This document shows, piece by piece, positions 33,942 to 46,200 of a stretch of 64,000 bases of DNA. The translations under genes were made by a program, and so were the position numbers. Numbering within the stretch: the first letter of the stretch is position 1; each line of letters opens with the position of its first letter. The notes beneath the pieces were generated by a model, which worked only from the letters and a program-made list of their open reading frames with translations, was not told where the DNA came from and searched no databases. The DNA comes from Coniferiporia sulphurascens (taxonomy: Eukaryota; Basidiomycota; Agaricomycetes; Hymenochaetales; Hymenochaetaceae), in assembly GCA_002794785.1 (NCBI GenBank), contig NBBA01000021.1, forward strand, positions 434,001 to 498,000, read 5' to 3'.

Positions 33942-36900
33942 CGCGTGTTCGTGTGTGGATGCTTGGTTGGTCGTGAGAGGAAGAAAGGAGTGTGTATTTG
34001 CCCTTCGAGGGCAAGATGAAAAGCATTAGCTCGGCTCTCCGTTGCAATTCAGTGCGGCTAGAAGTTGCATTTCTCGTAACTCTGCTGCTTAAAGCAGACG
34101 CCGTGTTGATGAATGGCCACGGACCTTTTCTGGCGTCTGGACGCCGGCGCGCGCATGCACGTGTATCGCCGCCCTCTTTGTCTGACACCACTGTACTCGA
34201 CCAAGACAGTACCAACCCGCAGACCAAGGAAATCCAAACGAATGAGAACCGTTTCGGGAGCTTTGCGACCAGTATTCAGGAGCGTCGATCAGAAATGCAG
34301 AAGAGGATTACACGGCTTCTTGAGTTGAGATCTAGTAGCTGCGGAAGCAAAGCCGCGTTCCTTGGTCTTCAATATTCTGTTCTAAAGAAACGCAGGTGTC
34401 TTAAACGCACAAGAAATCTTCAGAGAAGTCTTCAGGCATCCCAACTTGCAACGAGAGCTAGGCGCAACATTTACAGATTGTCTGCGGTCGTCTGTCACGG
34501 ATCTGGTATTTGCGAGTGGTGGACCCTTTTCTTCTTGCTTTCTTCTGAGACTTGCGCAATTCAGTGTAGAGTGCTATCCTCCTGCTGGCGATATCATTGC
34601 GATCCCACATTCCAATTCGCTGTTTTAATTCGTCGTGGACACTGTAGTGAACGACAATTACGAACGCCGTCAAGGCAGTTCGGGAGAAACTTCCATATAG
34701 GGAAGAGCCGTGATGGTGAGTCGAGTCAGAGCTCCCCGGTCCTGGGAGTGGAAAATAAGCTGACGCCAAGTCCGCTATTAACCACCATCATTTCAGAACA
34801 GGCATATTCGTGCCAAACACAGAGTGACGCCAAGACCAGGAAAGAAAATGAGGAAAATAGTACACTCCAGTAGACAAGCCCAGAAGACGGCGAGCCTGAA
34901 GACATACAACACTTCCGTCACTGAAAGGAGTGCATGCAACCATGGAGAAATTCCAGTGAAGCTGAACAAAAGCGTGCTTGAAGAACTATCGGTCTTTCAC
35001 CTCCAGAGAGCTGGGGAGTCGAATATCCAGAGATAGATGGGGCATACCCCGCCCGCAGTACGGCTTTAGGAAACAGGCGGCGACTTTTGCCTCAAAAACC
35101 CCAGAACTTCTGGAAATCTATGCCTCGCGTTTTTCTGGAATGAACAGTGATCAAGCGTAAAGAATTGCCAAGATGAAGCAGTGAATTGAACACGTACCAC
35201 GCCTCGTGGGTCATGTTCCATCTCCCCCCCGTCCCCAGAGACATACGCCTCAAAGAATGGCCAGAAATATCACTTGCTATCTCGATTCAATCTCCTGCTC
35301 GTTCCTGCTTTCAAGGCATGCCTGTTCCTGTAACAAAGGTCGTGGATGGCGAGTTGCAGCCACGAGGGGATGACCAGGTCCTTGTGCATTCATCTTGAGT
35401 CAACACCTTTCACTTTCAATCCCACTAGTATTTTTAAATCCCCTCTCCGGGAAAAGATAATCATCAAGATAAACGGTGCTTGTTCGTTCTGGACGAGATC
35501 ATGGAGAGGGGGAGGTCGTGGTTTGAACTCTGAAGAAAGCGGCTGGATGGCTTCGGCTAGAACTCCGGCGACCGCCGTGACCCGCCAAATGTAACTTGAG
35601 ACTGCCGCCTCAAGTTGTTCCCCCCGCCTGCCGGACGTGCCCCTTCAGTCTCCCAAGCCGCCAGCACCATAACAGCATTTCCCCCCGCATGGTACTTCCT
35701 CACGTCGAGGTCCACGTTGTCTTATAGTGTGGAAAAAGCTCTTTATTCTGAGCCACCATTCATGTGTTTTCCTTAGCCACGGCGGCGCCCAAATTTATGG
35801 CTGTAATCTCATCTCGAACCAAACCATCCTCGCTGAGGGGCGTTTGGCTTTTTGCAATACGCTACAAAATATCCCCCCGTTCCCGGGATCAACTGTTGTT
35901 TACTCTGTTTACGGAAGCACGATGTACATCCTGCCAGCGCGTGAGCGGTAACACACGATACGTCCGCCAACAGCTCAACAACCACTCATACCTGATCGTC
36001 ATCCATCCGCGCTTTTTCACGATCAAGTCCTTAACTTTGGCCCTTTTAAACGCTTGCCGCTGGACTCCTATCTATCGTGAGTCATCGATTGTCGGAATTA
36101 CGGTTTTACCGTCGCAGCAATCATCCCTGACACTGGTCAGTGGTGAGTGCCAGTGCTGCTTCCTATGATAACTCGCCAGGTGGTTATTGAGACAACTCCC
36201 CTGCTTCTAGCCCTAGTTCTGGGCGTCTGGGGCGACTTTCGAAGACTCGTTCAGGCTATGGTCGTCTGGCGGAACACACCGCTATCCACGTCGCCCCCTT
36301 CGCCGGCTATCGCTTAAAAATGGCATTTTCTAGATCATTTATAATCTTCATATCTACAATTCCTTTAACGACCTTCTGAAAACATCAAGTTCATCCATCG
36401 ACCATTCAGCGCTCCAGTGTGGTCCTCGTAATTTCTTCAGGAGACCGGACTTATCAAGACTATTTAGCTCCCCTGATTTCCTAATAACGCCGGCATATGT
36501 AGGCGCTGATGTGCTCTCAACTTCTCGGCTTCTGGCGAATAACTTAAATGCCTAAACGTCTGCAGGCGGGCTCTTTGATCGCCACAGCAGGTTAGTTTGC
36601 GAGTCTGCAATTGCATTAATTTCATAATTGTATAGGACATGCACATCCTTGGACGGACAATCGATATAAACCAATTTGGGGCTAATCTCTCCAGGATCGT
36701 ATGTCCCTGGATGTGCTGACTTTGGTTGGACATGCGGCATGTTTTCATGGTTGGCCCGCAGCATAAGGTGCGGTTACACCTTTCCGGTGCGTTTCCCCTT
36801 CCCAATCCAGGTTATTCGATTGGCAATCAGTACTTCTGGTTCACGATTTCCGTTCATGTCGATCTCATGCGAAAACGCCTTTGGCTTGCATGCATGTTTA

Positions 36901-37538
36901 ACTTTGTCTCGAGTGTTGCCAAATGCCGACTAATCTCTTGCCGTGATGACGTACGTGGAGACTTCTATGCTGAGGCATACATAATCCCGCCGCCGGCAAA
37001 AGTGCTGGGGTAAGCACCATATAAGCTTTCTTTATTGTAATGCTGAAAACGATTGCAGATAGACCGAGAACGGTAAAGACCAGGTCTAAGAGAACGCGCT
37101 CGTACATTGATAAAAACGACGGGGTCTCCTTCACCCGTTAGTGACGTCGTTCCATGTACATATCTAAGTACACGGCCCAATAGACGAATTCTTCCCATCA
37201 GACGGATCACCAAACACCCCGACCCGCAGCAAGTGACGGAAAGTTCTCCTGTAAACGACTGCAAGCTTGGTTTTAAACCGAGTCTCAGTGTTGGCGTTGT
37301 CGCTTTCAAAGGCGAGGACGTGTTTTAAGGTCTATAAATAAGGATACAGATAAATGAAATCCAAATATTGACGGGCGCCTATATGCGTTTCTGTTGCTCG
37401 AGTTGTTTCCAGAATATTCCAACCTGATCTTTCCTAAAAGGGCGACGCGTACTAGACCATCCTCCGATACCACCAGTGCACGCCCGTCTGTCCTGTTCGC
37501 CTGCGCATTCATCCACCGTCCGTAAACTACTCGAAATA
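33942..37538. other. 3.6 kb gene-poor interval
   Basis: It begins with DNA homologous to the region upstream of paralogue A (TCTGCTTTAAGCAGC and GTTACGAGAA in inverted orientation). An open frame of 293 codons at 33992-34873 on the plus strand shows no domain, begins inside the presumed promoter of paralogue B and reads as non-protein-like, so it is not called. The rest has only short frames. The last 200 bases should hold the CDC37 promoter. Confidence 0.45.
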
Positions 37539-39245
37539 ATGCCGCTGAACTACTCAAAGTGGGACGCGCTTGAGGTGCGTGCTCTCTGTTTACGCTATTT
37601 TTGCAGCTAGCGGTTGAAGGCCAAAGTCAGCTCTCCGATGATTCGGACATCGAAGGACACCCGAACGTCGACCACCGTTCTCTCGTCAAGTGAGTAACTT
37701 ATCTCAAACGACAATTAATGCTTGTGTGTCTTATCCTTTTCTCTCCCACTTTCCTCGCCACAGCTGGAAGCGCCGCGACATCCACGAAAAGCGGGCAGTG
37801 CGCAACCAGAAGATCGCCGATCTCAAGGCGGAGATCGCATGCAACGACGTGCTGCTCCCGCGTCTGCGCACGATCACGGAGGAGGTCCACGGCGCACCCG
37901 ACGGGCCCGCACAGTTCTCGCGCATCGTTGGGCAGCTCAGGACGAACCCATCTCCGGAAGCGCCCGAGACAAACGCGCCGCACAGGATCACGTACGACGA
38001 GATGATCCTTTCGCTGCTCCTCAAAGTATTCGAGGATGCAAAGGAGAAAGGCATCGACAAGGACACGGTCCGTCTCGGCGAAGAGCTTGTTGTGAACCTC
38101 AAGGGCCATATTTCCAAGCTGTCGGCGCGGCAAAAGGAGCTCTCGGAGGAACTGGTTGTTGAGGAGTCCGAGAAGACGAAAAAGATCACGAGCGAGAATC
38201 TTCACGAAGGATGGGATTCGCATGTGGGTTCTTTCAGTGGGACTTATTCCAGCGCATATACTCAGTTAAGTTCTAGTATGTTCCCCCGAAACCCGAACCG
38301 GCGCCTGTGAAGGGCAGCAAGTCTACCAAAAAGGAGGCTAAGACCGATATCGAGGTTCTGAATCCGAAGAGTGTTGAAGCTGCCCAGGTCGCGGGCCTTG
38401 CAGTCAAGAACACGCCTCCCCAAGACAATGGGGACGACGACAACGACGATCTGCCAGAGATGACGCCGGACCTCGAGGCGTTCTCGCGGCTACCGCTGCG
38501 CGGGTACGAGGAGTCGTTCCACTTCATTCAAGCGCACCGCGACGTCTACGTGCCGGGTGCATCGGATGCGCTGCTCGTTGCGGCGTTCAGCGCACAGACG
38601 CGCGGAGAGAGCGCGTACGCGAAGAAGTGCGTGCACCAGAGCTTGCTGTTACAGTATTGCGAGAAGCTCGGCGGGGACGGCGTACGGATGTTCTTCCGAC
38701 GCATGACCGCGGGCGACCCGCGCGCGGAGGGTCTCTTCCGAAAGGACGTCGAGGACACGTACGCGCATATTGTCACGCGCGTCAAGGTTGTCAAGGAGGA
38801 GGAAGAGGCTGCGCGCGAAAACGGGGAGGAGCAGATCCAGCTCGTGCCAGAGGACGGTAACCAGACAATCTCGTTTAATATCCCTGATGGACCGCCACCT
38901 GAGGACCTGCGGATCGAAGGCCCGGGGGCGGAGGGCCTCGACATTGAAGAAGTACGCCGGGTGCTGCAGCTACAATGGGACGCATTCAACAGCTTTAGCA
39001 AAGACCTTCAAGAGGCACTCAAATCTCAGAGTCTCGAGCAGGTCAACAGAGTCCTCGGCAAAATGAAGGTAGATATGGCAGAGCAAGTTGTAGGCCTGCT
39101 CGACTCGGGAGGTATTTTAAACTTCGCGGACGGTGGGATAAGAGACCAGACTGGAAAGCAGATAGATGAGGGTGACGATGGGGATGAAGAGACGGAGAAA
39201 GGGGATGGAGACGAAGAGGTGGAGGAAGAGGAACCGGAGGCTTGA
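37539..39245 (+). CDS. CDC37: Hsp90 co-chaperone Cdc37
   Basis: Delivers protein kinases to Hsp90. Exons: 37539-37574, 37631-37689, 37764-38223, 38277-39245, 507 aa, typical for fungi. The N-terminus MPLNYSKWDALELSDDSD carries the conserved casein kinase 2 site at Ser14 in the ELSDD context. The kinase-binding coiled coil (WKRRDIHEKRAVRNQKIADL) follows. The middle Hsp90-binding domain contains RGYEESFHFIQAHRDV and AKKCVHQSLLLQYCEKLG. The C-domain ends with an acidic tail (GDDGDEETEKGDGDEEVEEEEPEA is the region, residues about 480-505). The acceptor for exon 2 was set at 37630 because an earlier AG would leave an intron of about 33 nt. Confidence 0.95.
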
Positions 39246-39469
39246 TGTGGAGTCTGCCATAACCCCCCAGGAAGTATGTTGTATTGACTAAACGTGGTCT
39301 AAATGTCTAACGTATATCATCTGTACCATCGCTCATCGTGCTTTCTTACTTTGTATATCTTCTCATAATTTATCTATCTACAGATGAACTTACATGTACC
39401 AATTCCCCAAACAATGATACAAAAGAACGTGGAAAGGCATAATAACAGCTAAACCGACCCTCCGTGAGG

Positions 39470-40997
39470 TTATAGAAAATCCTCCTCAACCCCGTAGACA
39501 AACTCTTTGCGAAGCCAGAAGGGTCCTGTACAATTCGTCAGTCTCTCTGAGGAAAAGTATATTATAGATACTTGCCAACTGGATCTTCTTGGTCATGGAA
39601 AATGGTCGTCCAAGTTCCGAGGACACCGAAGGTCGACTGCGTCGCCCCAATCTGCACTCCTTCCGAGCTGCACAAACCCGGTTAGCCACGGTCGGGGAAT
39701 TAACAAACTGTACTGACCTCCATATCAGCTCAGCATCCTCGCCCGATGTCTATTACGACTTGATCAGAACAGAAAGAAGTGAGGGGCCTGCTTTGACTTA
39801 CAAATCTCCACCTGACTGTATCATCATCTGCAACACTTACTATGCCAGCCACAGAGCGCACATCATGCAAGTTGCCTTGAAACCTTATGTCCGGCTTCGT
39901 TGGATGTCTCGAGTTCTCTCTTGTGCCAGTGATACGCATGTGGATGGTGAATGAGCGAAATATTTCGAGGAAATCTAAGGCCTCGAAGAGTGAGGTGTCG
40001 CGAGGTTCGCCATCTGTAGGCTATATGCGAGTTGGGGGATACTCGCTACATGTTGTAGAGGTTACTTACTTCTTGTGCATTGAATGCTGCGCAAGCGTAA
40101 GAGAAATCGTTATGGATATCGTGAACGCTGGAACTTGCCTGAGAGCTCCCTGTGGTCGATGAAACAGAACGAGCAGGTCCACGCTCCTTCTACACCCGCC
40201 CAGTCGTTAAAGCCACTCCCGCTCACCCATCGGCCCGAAATTTGCGCCTGGCAGTACGGAAGAAGGCACGCTATATAGCCGCCATCCGTCTCTTTCGGCG
40301 AGATAACGACATGCATCGCCATAATGTGCTGAGCGGCGCGGACGTGCTCCCAGTTGACCGACCCATCGGTCTTGAACGGACCCCAGCTCGTCTCCTCGGA
40401 ATAGTTACGCAAGTCGTACACGAACGCACGCGACTCGACTCGGCGCGCGGGCGAGAAGTCGACCGAGGTCAGCCCGAAGAGTGTGTGCAGCTGCGCGAGC
40501 CGCTGGCGCTGTTCCGGCGCGAGCGCCTGGCGCCGTGCGTGCCAGTGCTCGATGAAGGCGCCGAGTGGGCGCTGCGCTGCGAGCCAGACGAGGTTGTGCG
40601 AGATCTCGTGCGGCGCATATGCGGTGGACGCGGGCGGCGTGTTGTTCGCCATCGATACGAGTGTCGTCAGAACTTCAGTCAGCTCGCCGTCCTTGCAGCG
40701 GTCAGGCTTGGCGATGACTGCCTCGGCGCGCACGCGTCGCTGGAGCTCGCCGCGCCAGTCGAAGTCGGCGTCGGCGACCACGAGCTGGTCGCCCAGTAGT
40801 GTCTGGCATTTCCGCGGGTCATCAAAGAGCTCGAGGTCTGAGAGGAATAGAGCCCGCCAGAGATGTTGATCCTGTGACTCATAGACCAGCGAGCGATACA
40901 GGCGGCATGTCTGTGCAACGCGCGCGACGATGATGGGGTCGGCGCAGGACAGTATATGCTCGACGAGCTCAAGAGGGAGCTCGGTCAGCGACGGCAT
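39470..40997 (-). CDS. F-box domain protein, single copy
   Basis: Likely SCF ubiquitin-ligase adaptor. Exons: 40997-40139, 40086-40070, 40020-39802, 39749-39718, 39667-39576, 39525-39470, 424 aa. The F-box is at the very N-terminus: LTELPLELVEHILSCADP and VARVAQTCRLYRSLVY, followed by WRALFLSDLELFDDP. The C-terminal half is a ligand-type beta-rich region (SFTIHMRITGTRENSRHP, GVQIGATQSTFGVLGTWT, DPVGPFWLRKEFVYG) conserved in an Agaricomycete F-box family. Two of five introns use GC donors (CAG|GCAAGT and TTG|GCAAGT); no GT choice keeps the frame. Exon 2 is 17 nt. It is not closely related to the duplicated F-box genes at 0.8-7.6 kb. The gene is convergent with CDC37, 224 bp apart. Confidence 0.85.
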
Positions 40998-41168
40998 CGT
41001 CGATAGCGGCTCGAGGTCAAGATGTGTGAAACCATCAGGGCGCGCTTCCACATATTTATAATAGACATCTCAATACATCCGTGATGGTGTGCATGGAACA
41101 TAAAATACAAAGTCGGGCATGCAAGTAAGAAACTCGAAAAACACGGATTAAAACAGTAAGAAATACGC

Positions 41169-42086
41169 CTATCGCCCTCTCGCTGCCGTCCGCCTGCTTT
41201 TCCCTAGTCGTTTGGCGCCGCCCCTTGCACCCCTCCCGCCCGCGCCTGCGCCTCTGCGACTGCCAGAGTCAAATTTCTCTGTGCTCTCCCGCGTGTTCTG
41301 CTTTGACCGGTGCCCCTTGTTCCCGAATCCGAACTTGGCGTCTCGGCCTCTCCGCGATATTTTGGGTGCGTCGCCCTTTGAGCGTTTTGAGGGACGATCC
41401 GATATGGCGTTCTCTACGGCGACGTCAAATGCATCGCCGTCGGCCTGAGAATCGTCCAGAACGTCTTTGTGTTCTGTTTTTATTTTATTTTATCAGGAAA
41501 AAGCGCAGAGGGATATCTTCGAGTAAACTTACTTCGCTTAAGACCTTTCAAACGCTCCTCCATCTCCTTCTTGCTCCTCTCGCGCTCCTTCAACTTCTCA
41601 ATCTGCACCTGTTTCCCGAACTTTTTCCCTTCACGCTCCTTGCGTTTGTCTTCGCTCTTTTTGATGACCGCACCCTCGTCTAGCAGTCTCTGCCGGATAC
41701 GCTCCATATGCGCATCCGATTTGACCATCTCCGCGAAGTAATCCGAAGGCCGCGTGAAGGGTAAACTGTGCTGGTCCGCGAGCTTTCGCGCGGCATTTGC
41801 ACCATGTAAAGCCTGCTTGTAGCTAATTTTTCTATTAGATGTTTCAGAACATACAGTGAGAGAAACAAAACTCACAAAGCAAGCTCGCGATTCAAATCGT
41901 CATCCACATCGACATTAATGACCTCCGGGTACGATACAGACAGTGTTTCCGTCCATGGTAGCGTTGGGTCCAATTTAATAGATTCACGCATACGTCCCAG
42001 GGCAGCCTACATGCACATAATTAACAGTAAGTGAATAAGCAGACCTCATTCTGTTTCAAGCAGAATTATCTTACCTCGTCGTTCAT
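41169..42086 (-). CDS. EBP2: rRNA-processing protein Ebp2, N-terminally short
   Basis: Nucleolar factor for 27S pre-rRNA processing and 60S assembly. Exons: 42086-42075, 42006-41876, 41822-41533, 41464-41169, 242 aa. It contains the family core: LPWTETLSVSYPE, ELAFYKQALHGANAAR, RPSDYFAEMVKSDAHM, a charged coiled coil (KKSEDKRKEREGKKFGKQVQ), then RNAKF-type GRDAKFGFGNKGHRSK and a basic Arg/Gly tail (RLGKSRRTAARGR). Yeast Ebp2 is about 427 aa and has a long acidic N-terminus that is missing. The frame stays open upstream of the ATG (AWSRRRAPAKKI precedes it), so the true start or further exons may lie upstream, where a copia element is inserted 210 bp away. No acidic N-terminal exon was found beyond the element. 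Confidence 0.85.
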
Positions 42087-42291
42087 GATTTTTTTTGCCG
42101 GCGCACGACGTCTTGACCAAGCACCGACGGCTGCTTCAAAAGTTCGGTGTCGGCCAGCCGGGTGTGACGTTACACTATGTGACACTATTGTGTGACATTT
42201 GCTTTTTTTTTAAACTTAGACTTCTGCTCCTTCAACTTGAGGCTTCTTAATCTGAGTCGCTGTAATTCAAGCCTCGGGTTCAAGTTGGTGC

Positions 42292-42296
42292 CTAGG
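42292..42296. repeat. Left target-site duplication (CTAGG)
   Basis: The 5 bp sequence CTAGG abuts the 5' LTR here and recurs at 47731-47735 next to the 3' LTR, as expected from integrase-mediated insertion. Confidence 0.85.
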
Positions 42297-42551
42297 TATT
42301 AAATAAATATAACGAACGATATAAATATAGTACGTGGTCATATGAACAACCACCTTACTAAGTGAACGATAACGCAACGATAACGCCATACGATAGGAGC
42401 TAGTTAGTTATAGTAGTACTAGCCCACGGAACGTGTATATAAGGGGAGCTGGTCTCGCCCTAGAAATACATCGGTTTACGCTGATAACCCACCTTGCCTG
42501 AACTTCACCACTGCACCTCATCGTCTACCACAAAGTGCGTAGATTTTAAGA
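42297..42551 (+). repeat. 5' LTR
   Basis: 255 bp, identical to 47476-47730 except C/T in AAAGTG[C/T]GTAG near the right end. It contains TATATAA at 42436-42442, a plausible TATA box for the element's own promoter. Begins TATTAA and ends TTAAGA, a short imperfect inverted repeat. Confidence 0.92.
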
Positions 42552-42567
42552 GGTTATGAGCCTTGAC
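42551..42567 (+). other. Primer binding site matching tRNA-Met anticodon arm
   Basis: AGGTTATGAGCC lies directly after the 5' LTR. It is complementary to GGCUCAUAACC, the anticodon stem-loop of initiator tRNA-Met. Drosophila copia and yeast Ty5 prime from such a half-tRNA, so the same mode is inferred here. Confidence 0.65.
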
Positions 42568-42620
42568 TCTACAAACTAACGAAACGATTAACAAAATATA
42601 CATCCTCACATAACGAAATT

Positions 42621-43283
42621 ATGTCTGACGGACAGAAATCAAACACTCGTGAGCAAACACGTTTGCAAAAATTATCAGGATTACGAATAATAGCTAACGA
42701 ACTAAAAATAACATATACACAGTCATCAACGATCGAAGAACTCGAAGAAAAAATTCAAAAAGCTAAAGATAGCAAAAGGTTAGTTGACCTAATACTTCAA
42801 TGTAACCTAAGACAAATACCTATTAACGGAACGGAACAACAAATACAAGATCGAATAAACAGGTACGATAATTCTACCAAAGATGAAAAATCAAAAACAA
42901 GAACTGATTATAAAATGGAACTAACGAATCACGCTAAAGATTTAGGAATATCAGATCAAGGAAAATCATCCGAAATCAGATATCGAATAAGTACGTATTT
43001 GGGCATATCAGACCCAACTGAAAAAGAACAATTTAAAATTAATAACCCTTACATAAAGCCAGAAGAAGAAAGCGATAAAAAAGAAGACGACGATAAAAAA
43101 GAAGATAACGAAGAAGAAAACTCCGAAGAATCCAAAAATAACCCATCACGTGAGCCATCAGAGCCATCTGACCCTGACGATTCAGACGCTAATGATACCG
43201 AGGAAGATGAACCGAGTATGGCAACTAAACTCGCGGAACTCCAGAAATTCTTCGACGGAATTGAGAAACTCGACGGGCACTGA
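42621..43283 (+). CDS. Gag N-terminal part, up to an in-frame TGA
   Basis: 220 codons rich in Lys and Glu with an acidic C-terminal third (EEESDKKEDDDKKEDNEEEN). It ends with KLDGH and TGA at 43281-43283. The same frame is fully open after the stop and continues into the main polyprotein, where the next residues are NYKLWNYR, the usual sequel of LDG-x-NY in copia Gag. The stop thus falls inside a conserved Gag motif. It could be a nonsense mutation, a pair of small indels or a read-through site. Confidence 0.8.
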   Translation: MSDGQKSNTREQTRLQKLSGLRIIANELKITYTQSSTIEELEEKIQKAKDSKRLVDLILQCNLRQIPINGTEQQIQDRINRYDNSTKDEKSKTRTDYKMELTNHAKDLGISDQGKSSEIRYRISTYLGISDPTEKEQFKINNPYIKPEEESDKKEDDDKKEDNEEENSEESKNNPSREPSEPSDPDDSDANDTEEDEPSMATKLAELQKFFDGIEKLDGH

Positions 43284-46200
43284 AACTACAAACTCTGGAA
43301 CTACAGAGTCCGAAGTGCAATCGAGAGTGCAGGTTACGGTAACCTGCTCACTAACTCCCCAGGAACTGGAGAGGCTGGTATATCAAGCGCTTTATATAAC
43401 GGCATTATGCGCACTATGCCCGACAAAATACTGGCTTATTATCTTAATTTCTCTAAAGATATTCCAGCGCTACTCAAAGCGCTTGACGGACGATATAACG
43501 TCCAGACAACAATTACAAAGGGCTTTAACGAGGCTGCCCTTTTTGATATCAGAGGTCATGTCAGCCATTTCGATGGAACGCTCAATAACCTCAGCAATAA
43601 ATACGAGGAACTAATAGCCCAAGGGGTAAAAGTTTCAGAGTCGACATACATATCAGCTATTACGAGGGCAACGCCCGAACAATATCAATACGTACTCACA
43701 CAGAGTGAGTTATATATTAAAACAATTAATGAAACGAACCCAGACAAAGATGAAATTGAACTAACCCCTCAATTTTTACTAACGGCACTGAGAAACGCCT
43801 TTGAGGGGTGGCGTAAAAATCATCAGAGAACAGGAGCGGCGGCTAATCACCTGCCCAAGGACGAGCGGAACCACCCCTATTTTAGGGGCCGCGGACGCGG
43901 TAACAGCCGCGGTGTACAACCACGAGGTCGTGGCTATAGAGGCCGCGGAGGATATATGCGAGGACGAGGACGAGGGGGATATTCCCCTAACCAACAATCA
44001 CACGTTATTAAGTGCTACAATTGTAACAAACTAGGGCACTTTAGTCGAGATTGCTGGGCGCCAAAAACAGAATGGACGAAGGCGGCCCAGAAGAAAAAAG
44101 AGGACGCGAACGACGATAAAGGAAAAGGGAAGGAAACGGGTGCGTCAGCGGCACCGACATCGACTGGGGCAAGTGCAGCCCAGGCTAAACATACCGCAGC
44201 AGCAGCAGCAACAAATGTCGCATCGAGCTCTCGAATCGAATTAAGTGCCGTAATCGGTCACGGAGAAATCGGCGCATTCATAACCGAAGTCGACGATAAC
44301 GATTTCGACATGGGAGAATTCCCAATTTACTCATATAACGACTTCCTTGACAAAATCGGAAACTACGACAGCGCCATGGAAGACGTGGATGACAACAATT
44401 TAAACGTAAGCATTAACGCTATAATAACAGAAAAATTTGCTAACAATATTTATTCCTCAATGGATATAATTGACACTGGTGCAACGATACATCTAACACC
44501 ATATTTAAATCGATTACGAAACACGTATAAAACCGACACAATTACGATAACGGCCGCAAACAAAACAACATTTATGGCAAATATAGTAGGGGATCTTAAG
44601 CTTTACATCCCCAACGGACACTCGGTAAGTGTCATAATATTATCAAACGTATACTACAATCCTAAAATGAATATGACATTAGTCTCTCAAGGACTTCTAT
44701 GTCAAGACGGCTACGAATTTATTTATAAAACAAATGAATGTACAATAAAGTATCCTAATGGATCTTTATGCGGAAAAATTAAAAACACAAATGGATTGTA
44801 TAGTATATTTAACAATGATGTACAAGCGGCTACAAAAAATGTAACATTATTTGAACTTCACAAAAAACTCGGGCATATAAGTTATGCTTACATAAAACGA
44901 TTACTAAAAGAAGATCAAATTACAAATCAAAAAATATCAAATTACGATGAAACTCAATGCACAATCTGCATAGAAGCAAATATAAAAAGAATGCAAATCC
45001 CAAAATTACGCATTTCAAAGTTAGCCGAAAAATTTGGCGATCATATACATATGGACATATGGGGTCCAGCATCCACACATGCAATAGGAGGATATAAATA
45101 CCTTCTAACCCTTGTAGACGATGCTACAAGATGGATAAAAATGATTTTATTAAAGACAAAAGACGAAGGCTTAAATGCTTATACGACTTGGGCTACTATG
45201 CTCAATACACAATTTAATATAAAAATAAAAATATTACAAAGTGACAACGACACAGTGTTTTTAAGTAAACAATTCACTGAATATTTAGAAAAAAACGGAA
45301 CAATACGAAAGCTGACTGTTCACGATACGCCACAACAAAATGGAGTAGCAGAACGATCACATCAAACGATTTTAAACAATACACGAGTAAATCTGTTACA
45401 AGCAAAATTACCACCCAGTTTATGGGGAGAAGCTGTAAAATACAGCACTTATGTTTACAATAGAACGCCAAAGAGCGCTATTGAATTCAAAACACCATAT
45501 TTTAAACGATATAACGAAAATTACAACATTGACGATTTAAAAGAATTCGGCCAATATTGCATATTAAAACAAGAAGACGTAAATAAATTACAACCAAAAG
45601 GAATATATGCACAATGGTTAGGATTCGACGAAGAAAGTAAAGGTCATAGAACCTATCACAACAGAAAAATCACAGTCGAACGAAATTTACAATTTTTAGA
45701 TTCTCCACCATCTAAAATTAAAGGGGAGAATATAACAGAAAAACAAAACGAGCAAATAAAAGAATTAACAAATGAAAGACCAATAAGAAACATTAAACCA
45801 ACAAAACGATCATTAGGTCTAAACTTTGACGAACAAAATACAGTTGCTTATCTTACGGAATTTAATCAATTCAATACGGAATTAATAGGCGATCCGAATT
45901 CATATCAACAAGCGATCAATAGAATTGACGCAAATCAGTGGATCATGGCAATGAAAGAAGAAATAAAAACGTTAATCGAAAGATTTACATGGAAAATCAT
46001 TGATCCACCAAAAGAAGCAAACATAATCGGAACAAGATTTGTTTACAAAACAAAAAGATTAGCAAACGGAGAAATCGAACGTTACAAAGCAAGATTAGTA
46101 GTTCAAGGATTTGCCCAGAAAGAAGGCATAGACTACTACTCAAACGACACATTCGCTCCAGTAGCACAATTAGCTACAGTAAGAACAATATTAAGTTGGA

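Noticed and set aside
33992..34873. 293-codon open frame on the plus strand
   Set aside because: It overlaps the upstream region of paralogue B, shows no domain, odd amino-acid content and no splice or family support.
42255..42296. GGTTCAAGTT resembling a tRNA B-box beside the copia insertion
   Set aside because: No A-box, acceptor stem or cloverleaf could be fitted.
43150..43614. Second overlapping frame across the Gag stop
   Set aside because: It does not match Gag, whereas the original frame resumes a conserved Gag motif after the stop, so a frameshift product is unlikely.
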